In this document: positions 1 through 8,400 of the stretch, piece after piece
Position numbering within the stretch: position 1 is the first letter of the stretch
Layout of the letters: each line of letters begins with the position of its first letter
NCBI RefSeq assembly: GCF_000003605.2
Contig: NW_003126906.1
Span: 1 to 17,902, forward strand
Length of the DNA stretch: 17,902 nucleotides
DNA from: Saccoglossus kowalevskii
Lineage: Eukaryota; Hemichordata; Enteropneusta; Harrimaniidae
Direction: 5' to 3'
The notes under the pieces: model-generated
Told to the model about the DNA's origin: nothing
Seen by the model: only the letters and a program-made list of their open reading frames with translations
Database searches by the model: none
Translations under genes and position numbers: made by a program

Positions 1-410
1 GAATTTTTAAGTATGGGACTTGTTTATATTATTTCACGTTAACAATCCCGAATAAAACTAGCAACTTCGCAGTCGCTTTTCACAACTTTGTAAGCAGTTT
101 GTTGTCAATTTTTTCAGATGTCTGTTGTGATAGTCTGGTTATATATATGGCATTCTCGGAACATTTACTTAATATTTACGAATTTAACTGCGGGGCTGTC
201 ATGATAATGACATAGGCTAAACATACAAACAACTCCGCCAACATTTCCTTCGTTTTTTTCCAACTTTGCACGCTGTTTTCTAACATTTCACAGTCAACTG
301 ATGCGAACATCTATAGGCTGCTTTCAATTGACTTTTATTAAATTTGTCGACTTTACACCGGCACCGTTTTATATGCAAACAACTCAGGTCATATATACAA
401 ATACATCTAC

Positions 411-463
411 CAACTTTGCAATAACTTTCCACAACTTTGCAATAACTTTGAACAACTTTGCAC
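411..463. repeat. Helically phased AACTTT motif cluster (copy 1)
   Basis: AACTTT starts at 412, 423, 433, 444 and 454, so the spacing is 11, 10, 11, 10 (mean 10.5 bp). This is a short 21-bp tandem repeat with an internal half-period. The same spacing recurs in copy 2 (1342, 1353, 1363, 1374, 1384, two of them mutated) and copy 3 (2252, 2263, 2273, 2284, 2294, two mutated). Confidence 0.85.
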
Positions 464-668
464 GTTGCGTTAACAGCTTAAATCACACTACGTTCCGACA
501 GAATAAACAACTTGTTATTGAAAACTAGAAGGGATTTGAAAACTTCCCATTGATTAAAAAAGTTACCACAATTCCACGATTTTGTACTATAAATGTTTGA
601 CATCACCGTAAGAAATAGTAAAGGAACGTTGCCTTAGATATTTTCCATGAGCGTAATGAAACAAAAAC

Positions 669-742
669 AAAAAAATAACAGCTCGTTTACTCAGGGAGTC
701 TCCCATGCAAGTACTCACCACGCCCGATTGTGCTTTACTTTA
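669..742 (-). pseudogene. 5S rRNA-derived sequence, 3' half (copy 1)
   Basis: Minus strand: AAGTAAAGCA, TCGGGCGTGGTGAGTACTTG, then CATGGGAGAC, CCTGAG and CTGTT, ending in T7 (669-675). This follows the 3' half of metazoan 5S rRNA in order (AAGCA, TCGGGC-TGGTTAGTACTTG, GATGGG-GACCGCCTGGG, GCTGT), including the box C region of the internal promoter and a pol III terminator-like T-run. The 5' half is not recognisable, so it should not make 5S rRNA. The comparison is from memory of the 5S consensus. It could also be a 5S-headed SINE relic. Confidence 0.65.
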
Positions 743-1592
743 AATATGTCCCGTTCATCTAAACACACAGCTGCCTGGAATATTTAAAATTAAGCCAAAT
801 TATTGGCTATTTCATGTTTTTTTGATGTTTCAAAATCGCTCGCACAAGTACTTTCAAGAATTGACCTATGACCTCTACATACTTGGACTAACACTACGGT
901 AATTTAACAGGACTTTATGAGATATTTGTTCATATATTTGAATTTTTAAGTATGGGACTTGTTTATATTATTTCACGTTAACAATCCCGAATAAAACTAG
1001 CAACTTCGCAGTCGCTTTTCACAACTTTGTAAGCAGTTTGTTGTCAATTTTTTCAGATGTCTGTTGTGATAGTCTGGTTATATATATGGCATTCTCGGAA
1101 CATTTACTTAATATTTACGAATTTAACTGCGGGGCTGTCATGATAATGACATAGGCTAAACATACAAACAACTCCGCCAACATTTCCTTCGTTTTTTTCC
1201 AACTTTGCACGCTGTTTTCTAACATTTCACAGTCAACTGATGCGAACATCTATAGGCTGTTTTCAATTGGCTTTTATTACATTTGTCGACTTTACAACGT
1301 CATCGTTTTATATGCAAACTTAGGTCATATATACATCTACCACCTTTGCAATAACTTTGCAGAACTTTGCAATAACTATGAACAACTTTGCACGTTGCGT
1401 TAACAGCTTAAATCACACTTCGGTTCGACAGAATAAACAATTTGTTATTGAAAATTAGAACGAATTTGAAAGCTTCCCATTGATTAAAAAAGTTACCAAA
1501 ATTCCACGATTTTGTACTATAAATGTTTGACATCACAGTAAGAAATAGTAAAGGAATGTTGCCTTAGATCTTTTCCATGTGCGTAATGAAAC

Positions 1593-1668
1593 AAAAAAAA
1601 ATTTACAGCTCGTTTACTCAGAGAGTGTCCCATGCAAGTACTACCCACGCCAGATTGTGCTTTACTTT
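1593..1668 (-). pseudogene. 5S rRNA-derived sequence, 3' half (copy 2)
   Basis: The equivalent of 669-742 in the second repeat unit: AAAGTAAAGCACAATC, GGCGTGGGTAGTACTTG, CATGGGACACTC, CTGAGTAAACGAGCTGT and then T9 (1593-1601). It keeps GTAGTACTTG, which is closer to 5S than copy 1's GAGTACTTG, while copy 1 keeps GGGAGAC better. Together they point to an ancestor nearer to real 5S than either copy. No counterpart is seen in the partial third unit. Confidence 0.6.
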
Positions 1669-2521
1669 AAATATGTTTCGTTCATCTAACCACACAACTG
1701 CCTGGAATATTAGAAATTAAGCCAAATTGGCGGCTACTTCATGTTTTTGGATGTCTTAGAATCGCTTGCAAAAGTACTTTCAAGAATTGACCTATCACCT
1801 CTACATACTTGGACTAACACTACGGTAATTTAACAGCAATTTACGAGATATTTGTTCATATATTCGATCTTTTAAGAATGGGACTTGTTAATATGATATC
1901 ACAGGTAACAATCCCAAATGAATCTACCAAGTTTGCAATCGCTTTTCACGACTTTGTAAGCAGTTTGTCTTCGATTTTTCGGTTCGCTATTGTGATAATC
2001 TGCTTATGTATGGGGCATTTTCTGGACATTTACTTAATGTTTTTGCAATTTAAATATACAAGCAACTTTGCCAACTTTTCATTCGCTTTTTCCAACTTTG
2101 TACACTGTTTTTTAACCTTTTATAGACATGAGATATGTGACAATCTGCTAATATAGGTTGCTTTCAACTGGCTTTCATTCATTTTTTTGACTTTACTACT
2201 CCGGGTTTCTATATGCCGACAACGTAGATCATATGTACAAATACATTTACCAACTTTGCTGTCACTTTGCACAACTTTGCAATCACTACGCACAACTTTG
2301 TAGGGCTTTCACTCGAATTTTGATTAATTTGTCTTACTTTTAACTGTGGACAACCACTTAGGTCAAGCTTGCAAACATATCTACCAACATTTGAATCGCT
2401 TTTTACAATTTTGTACCATGTTCTAACATATACCTATTATTGTTGTCCACAATCAAGAATATTTTAGTTAAATTAACGCCAAATTTTCTAATTTCTTTGA
2501 CAATTAAATTCAATTTTACAA

Positions 2522-4089
2522 TATAATCCACACACCTGTATTCATGTGCAGACTGTAATCCACACACTTGTATTCATGTGGAGACTGTAATCTACACACT
2601 TGTATTCGTCTGGACACTGTAATCCACACACTTGTATTCATGTGCAGACTGTAATCCACACACTTGTATTCATGTGCAGACTGCAATCCACACAATTGTA
2701 TTCGTGTGGAGACTGTTATCCACACACTTGTATTCATATGGAGACTGTAATCCACACAATTGTATTCGCGTGACTCTGTAATCCACACACTTGTATTCAT
2801 GTGGAGACTGTAATTCACATACTTGTATTCGTGTGGAGACTGTAATCCACACACTTGTATTCATATGGAGACTGTAATCCACACAATTGGATTCGTGTGG
2901 AGACTGTAATTTACACACTTGTATTCATGTGGAAACTGTAATCCACACAATTGTATTCGCGTGACTCAGTAATCCACACACTTGTATTCATGTGGAGACT
3001 GTAATCCACACAATTGTATTCGCGTGACTCAGTAATCCACACACTTGTATTCATGTGGAGACTGTAATCCACATACTTGTATTCGTGTGGAGACTAATCC
3101 ACACACTTGTATTCATGTGGAGACTGTAATCCACAGAATTGTATTCGCGTGACTCTGTAATCCACACACTTGTATTCATGTGGAGACTGTAATCCACATA
3201 CTTGTATTCATGTGGACTGTAAACCACTCATTTGTATTCACGTGACGACTGTAATCTACACCTTGTATTCATGTGAAGATTGTAATCCATACACTTGTAT
3301 GCATGTGGAGACTGTAATCCACATACTTGTATTCGTCTGGACAATGTAATCCACACACCTGTATTCATGTGCAGACTGTAATCCACACACTTGTATTCAT
3401 GTGGAGACTGTAATCTACACACTTGTATTCGTCTGGACACTGTAATCTACACACTTGTATTCGTCTGGACACTGTAATCCACACACTTGTATTCATGTGC
3501 AGACTGTAATCCACACACTTGTATTCATGTGCAGACTGTAATCCACACAATTGTATTCGTGTGGAGACTGAAATCCACACACTTGTATTCATATGGAGAC
3601 TGTAATCCACACAATTGTATTCGCGTGACTCTGTAATCCACACACTTGTATTCATGTGGAGACTGTAATTCACATACTTGTATTCGTGTGGAGACTGTAA
3701 TCCACACACTTGTATTCATATGGAGACTGTAATCCACACAATTGTACTGTGTGAATCTGTAATCCACACACTTATATTCGTATGGAGACTGTAATCCACA
3801 CAATTGTACTGTGTGAATCTGTAATCCACACACTTGTATTCGTATGGAGACTGTAATCCACACAATTGTACTGTGTGAATCTGTAATCCACACACTTATA
3901 TTCGTATGGAGACTGTAATCCACACAATTGTACTGTGTGAATCTGTAATCCACACACTTGTATTCGTATGGAGACTGTAATCCACACAATTGTACTGTGT
4001 GAATCTGTTTTCTGCACACTTGTATTCGGGTTGAGACTGTAATCCACATACTTGTATTCATGTGGAGACTGTAATCCACACACTTGTAT
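2522..4089. repeat. 32-bp minisatellite array, about 49 units
   Basis: The unit is roughly GTAATCCACACACTTG followed by TATTCATGTGGAGACT (32 bp). Variant units of 31 bp (ending CGCGTGACTC) and 30 bp (ending GTGTGAATCT) are interspersed. Most 32-bp units contain TCCACA and its reverse complement TGTGGA, separated by 12 bases. The array lies downstream of the DNAH10 3' end. Minus-strand open frames inside it come from the repeat and are not called genes. Confidence 0.95.
3729..4038. repeat. 62-bp higher-order units within the minisatellite
   Basis: The 30-bp GTGTGAATCT variant alternates with a 32-bp unit carrying TATTCGTATGG. The dimer starts at 3729, 3791, 3853, 3915 and 3977, exactly 62 bp apart. 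In successive 32-bp halves the text alternates CTTATATT, CTTGTATT, CTTATATT, CTTGTATT, implying a 124-bp super-unit. The last half is degenerate (GTTTTCTGCACAC). Confidence 0.9.
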
Positions 4090-4097
4090 ATTATCAT

Positions 4098-5333
4098 AGT
4101 TTACAAACTGAACTTATCTTAGAGAATGTATTTACATGTTTCTAGGTTTAAGCCAATATCCCATGTCAGTCATCAGTTGCACACAAAAACATACTGCCAC
4201 ACAATCAAACATAGTAATATATTTTTTATTGCAATCTATGTAAAAGGGAATACTCTGATAGATTTTTATAAATAGTTCTTACAAATTCATGCATTTCAAA
4301 CAATACAATACAAAAATATTCAATTTATACATATTTATAAACAAACGCAGAAAAGGTGCAAAATGTATTCTACTGCATGGTAATAATTACATAGTGAAAC
4401 AATTTAAAGCAATTGACTGATTTATACAAGTATTATATAATACTGTAGGACGGAAATATGTTGACTTATAAAGATAATAAAAAAGACATGAATAAAATAT
4501 ACAAATCTTATCACATATCCCTACCATGAATATTTGTATTCTGTTTCAGCAATCCAGTCAAGTAAAATTATATTTCCATTCAACAATACAAATTTTGAAA
4601 ATCAAATAACAATTTCTATTGCCAAACATCAAACGTGTCTGCCAAATAATACAGATGTGCTGTATTCAAGATACTGATATGAAGGTTCATATAAAACTTG
4701 TATAATGTCAAGCTATTTATGCAATGACTGATTTGTCTCACTTTTAATAAAAATCACAGAATGGGTTCTTTACACATGTAATTTATTTTCACTTATTTTT
4801 TGTTGAATACAAGTAAACCAAAGGGAAAATTAACAAATTTTTGAGAGATTTATCTCCATTCATTTACTCCTACAACAAAAATAAATTGAGCTGAAAAAAC
4901 AATTATACATTGGTGAAGAAGCCATTATGTTTTACGGGAGGAAAATATTGTCATAAAAAAGATGTAAAGCAATAAAAGGTACATAATGTAGCCTCCAACT
5001 ATGAAAACAAGTGCACATTTTGCACTCTCTCAAGTCAATGATTGCCTTTTTTTACAATATCTCATCTAGGGATGACAGTGTTCACACAAAATGAATAGAG
5101 TAGCATAACATGAATATTATTTAAAATAAACTTGCAAGTTACATTTCATCAGCACTCAAGAAATATGTCACAACAAAATTGTACTTGATTTTCCTTGTTT
5201 AGGAAATATTTTTCTGGTTTAAATATGTTTGCAAAAGTCTTATTTGTTAATAGGTAAATGTTTCAAAGGACGGAAGGGAAATGGGAAATAATCTTTATAA
5301 GATTATTCACTTGTAAAAATGTGTTATGTGAGT
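4098..5333 (-). other. DNAH10 3'-UTR and flank
   Basis: 1.24 kb of AT-rich sequence without a gene, between the stop codon and the minisatellite. Its upstream part is presumably 3'-UTR. Possible minus-strand polyadenylation signals are AATAAA at 4782-4787, ATTAAA at 4743-4748 and AATAAA at 4225-4230. Which one is used cannot be told from sequence. Confidence 0.6.
4782..4787 (-). promoter_or_regulatory. Candidate polyadenylation signal
   Basis: Canonical AATAAA on the minus strand, about 550 bases after the DNAH10 stop. It is the first canonical signal I find downstream. An alternative is 4225-4230. Chance occurrence is likely in AT-rich DNA, so confidence is low. Confidence 0.35.
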
Positions 5334-5480
5334 TTAATCAGTGTTGAGGATAAGATCAACTCCCTGGAGAACCCAGTGGGAAATATGCTCATGGGTTGAG
5401 AGATCAGCTTCAAACACTAATCCAACACCCATGGCATTTCTTCTCTGTGATGTTGTGTACACAGGGGTACGAATAGTATT
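5334..5480 (-). CDS. DNAH10: DNAH10 exon R: terminal coding exon with stop
   Basis: Residues 1270-1317 and TAA (5334-5336). It starts [20 protein letters not shown], then [20 protein letters not shown], and ends VDLILNTD. The 'TPVY-T--R-----G-V' wording and the 'HWVLQGV-L-LN-D' terminus are what most favour DNAH10 over other axonemal chains. The acceptor is TTTTTTTCAG. The protein ends where human DNAH10 ends, with no extension. Confidence 0.96.
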   Translation of the reverse strand, partial: NTIRTPVYTTSQRRNAMGVGLVFEADLSTHEHISHWVLQGVDLILNTD

Positions 5481-8400
5481 CTGAAAAAAAATATATATAC
5501 ATATAATATGATGTTTTTTAAGGTCACACCAGGTAAGGTTGGTTGCCTGTTCTCACATGGTCATACACTCCTGTAAGACAACTATAAACTGGGCAGTCCC
5601 TTTTTTCATATAGGGTTAGTTAATTTGTGGTTATGACAGGTCATTACTGTATTGATCAAATATTCTAAATTCTAGAAATAGTCAAGTTAATATGCATTTA
5701 GAGACAGAAACACATCCTAAACAATATATCAAAAATCTAATAAAATCTAAATAGGGGTAAGTTGTTAGATATTCACTATTTGCTCCAAGGCAAGGTTTTT
5801 ATTCCTGTCAGAAGTTATGTAACAGGCATTCAACTGCAATTTTAATGAATGACAGCCCATGTGCTGGCTTGTGTTAATATTATATTCTTGTGCACATGAT
5901 GCATATTTATATAGCTACAGCAAATGTAAAACAAATGTATCAGCTTCCTAGCTTTCTTGAGTCATACTTATGTGGAGCAGGTTATCCAACTTTTGATTTT
6001 TAATGTAATTTGTATCGAATTATATTTTTATTTTGTATTTGCTACTTTTTCATACTATATTTATTTATTTTTAAAATAATGTTATTAGAAATGTCAAACT
6101 TGAATATTCTCCATGTAGTTAGTGTTTTGGGGCAATGAACATTTTTTTTCAACTTCTAAGTATGAAGTACTGAATACAGTAAAAACATTAGATGCAAATT
6201 ACAGTGAAAATCAAAAGTTAGTTAATCTGCTCAAGTACTTTCATAACCACTGACTAGAAGAATCCTTTGCTTTGATGCAACTGCTCAGAAATTAGATGAT
6301 TTTATTTACAGCAAGTCTCAGAAGTATCGAGACGGCAAGTTAGCAAACCTGCTCACTAATTCGCTAGCAATTTGGTTTTGACAAAACAGATTTTACCATT
6401 GCAAACAATTTTGCATACTTTTCAGTCCAGAAAAAGATCATAAACTTATTTAAAATACCGTTAGATATTACTAGCATTTGAATGTGACAGAATTGAGGTT
6501 AATATTCAAATTTTAGGTCATGTGTATTAGTCAAAACCAAAGTAGTTGGCAAATTAGGGCAGCAAGTTTGATAACTTGCTGCCTTAGTACTTGTATGACT
6601 TGCTGTAACAACTTTCACCTACCCCTACTTTGCTAGATTTTTGATAGGTTGTTTTAAGAGGGTATTGTTACATGTTACCACCAACAGATTTTACTGGCAA
6701 ATTAGGCACAGAATATATCAGCAAGGGTTACCGCTGATTAGACATGAAACTACAGCTCAAGAAGTGTATAACAAGCCTTGGTATGACCAACTATATGTAA
6801 ATTTGACACAGCTGAGCTAGCATAAAATGGATGGATATCACATTCACAATACAACAATTAATGTTACGATCAACAACGATTGGCCCTAGTGTCAAGCAAA
6901 AAGCAAAACCCAACTTCATATGATAAATATTGACAGGTAAGCCACTGATTACTCTGAATGTTGTGTGGTGAGATGGCCATACGTCAGGCCATTTGTTTTA
7001 ACTAGTAGTACTGAAGTCACTTTCCATTGAAACAATTATGAAATTTGAAACATTTAGATGGAATGTTCCATCCATCTGTTAGAAGTCATTTCAAATGATT
7101 TTGATTACATCAGTAAGGTGGTACCCCTGGTAATTAACAAATTAAGAAGCAATATAGTAATGTATGGAGAAATGACAACAATCAAGGGTACCATCACTTT
7201 TTAATTCTGCCATATATGTATGTAACCATAATGTTTAGACAAGTATCAAGAACTACCAAGTTAGTAGTTAAACTAGTTAAAATAAAAAATAAAATATTCA
7301 CATACCTGTAATTTCAATCTGTGTGCTTCAATTGGAATCACTTTTAGAATTGGTAACTCCTGAATCAGCTGCTTTGGTTTCTGTCTTATTAAACAGGAAT
7401 CTTCCCTGTCCCAAGCAGCTCCTTCCAAATACAGACCAGTCACAAAGCAACCTATAGAGATATGTATACGTACATTAGATTTTAGGAAACAATGATGTTG
7501 TTTTATAGAATACAAGAATGTGATGAGTGTATTACAAACCTTGATGTGCTCTTTCATTGACTTCATCTGGATTGAGATATGATGTAACAGTTGTGTAGAG
7601 TGTAGAACGATCCAGTGGCCATCCATTCTTACGACAAGTAGCTTGCACTAAGGCAGTCAAGTAAGATTCTGGGATATGCAGACCTGACAGCCACATGACA
7701 GCTGGTTCACTCTCATTCACCTAATCAAATAAATTACAATTCAGATTAAGATTTGACTTACTCAGTTGTCAATTTGTGATTTAATGGCATTCATACTACA
7801 ACAAGTGTTTTTGTCACAATGCAATATTCGTGCAAATACACTCACAAGCCATGTATGTGTCCAAGTGAATTCTGAGTAATATTCATGTTAATTTTCATGT
7901 GATTCAATTAAACTTAGTACTGACATTTTCTTCTACAGATCTACTTTGTAGTAAATTTGAAAGGAAACAAAATTTACTTATGAACACAGTATACTTACCC
8001 AAGTGGTATACTGCTGATATCTCCTCAAGAAATGAACCATCCAGTTACCCAGAGATTTCAATGTATCAGGAGCAAGTCGTCTCCATATACTCGGAATAAA
8101 ACCATTGAATAATGCACGGGATACATCATCAAGCTCTTTGCTCATACCAACCTCTCCTTTCAGAGCCTGTCAATAGAATATTGATATAATGAACATTTTT
8201 GGTTCAAGATCAGATTGAATTTACAGATAACTGGACCTTTGTTTGCCTTTAAAAAATTATAACCACACATTTCACTTTGAAACATGAGATATAGCAGTTA
8301 TGATATCAATGAAATCAATTCATCTAACTACAAAAAATAAGTTTCAGTAGTGCAATTATTAATAGCTTGTCCGCATTCCATGACCAGACATCAAGTACTA

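Larger units (their letters stand above)
1..2515. repeat. Tandem repeat of about 930 bp (two full copies plus diverged partial)
   Basis: Copy 1 is 1-939, copy 2 is 940-1865, and copy 3 starts at 1866 and loses similarity before the minisatellite. All start G-A-(A/T)-TTTTAAG followed by GGGACTTGTT. Copy 3 differs clearly from the others and lacks the segment matching 560-939. Each copy contains many AACTTTGCA-type motifs and hints of an older subunit of about 190 bp. Two short plus-strand frames (301-528, 1878-2156) only reflect that motif (Asn-Phe-Ala). Confidence 0.92.
5481..7305 (-). other. Last and longest DNAH10 intron
   Basis: An 1825-bp GT-AG intron (CAG|GTATGT...TTTTTTTCAG), phase 0. 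It is AT-rich and has no coding frame of note. It contains a hairpin at 6555-6586 and a small palindromic element at 7119-7193. The remainder holds nothing I can name. Confidence 0.88.

Noticed and set aside
770-790. GCTGCCTGGAATATT on the plus strand, resembling 5S GCCTGGGAATACC
   Set aside because: It is on the opposite strand to the stronger 5S match, and no adjoining 5S sequence (TACTTGGATGGG) precedes it, so it is probably coincidence.
1425-1440. GGTTCGA-like sequence suggesting a tRNA B box
   Set aside because: The copy in unit 1 reads GTTCCGA, the trailing CC is absent, and no cloverleaf can be drawn around it.
301-2156. Plus-strand frames of 75 and 92 codons in the left repeat (301-528, 1878-2156)
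   Set aside because: The residues are Asn-Phe-Ala runs produced by the AACTTTGCA repeat. The frame is not kept open between the homologous copies, and no domain is recognisable.
2522-4089. Possible CRISPR array
   Set aside because: There are no unique spacers: the whole 32-bp unit repeats with graded variants, and the context is a eukaryotic intron-containing gene.
3525-4097. A 190-codon minus-strand open frame across the minisatellite, plus similar frames at 2516-2918 and 3228-3709
   Set aside because: The unit is 32 bp, so a frame cycles through all three phases, and the minus strand of most units happens to lack stops. The protein is just the repeat text (HMNTSVWIT, HEYKCVD). It breaks wherever a unit variant introduces a stop, and overlapping frames are equally open.
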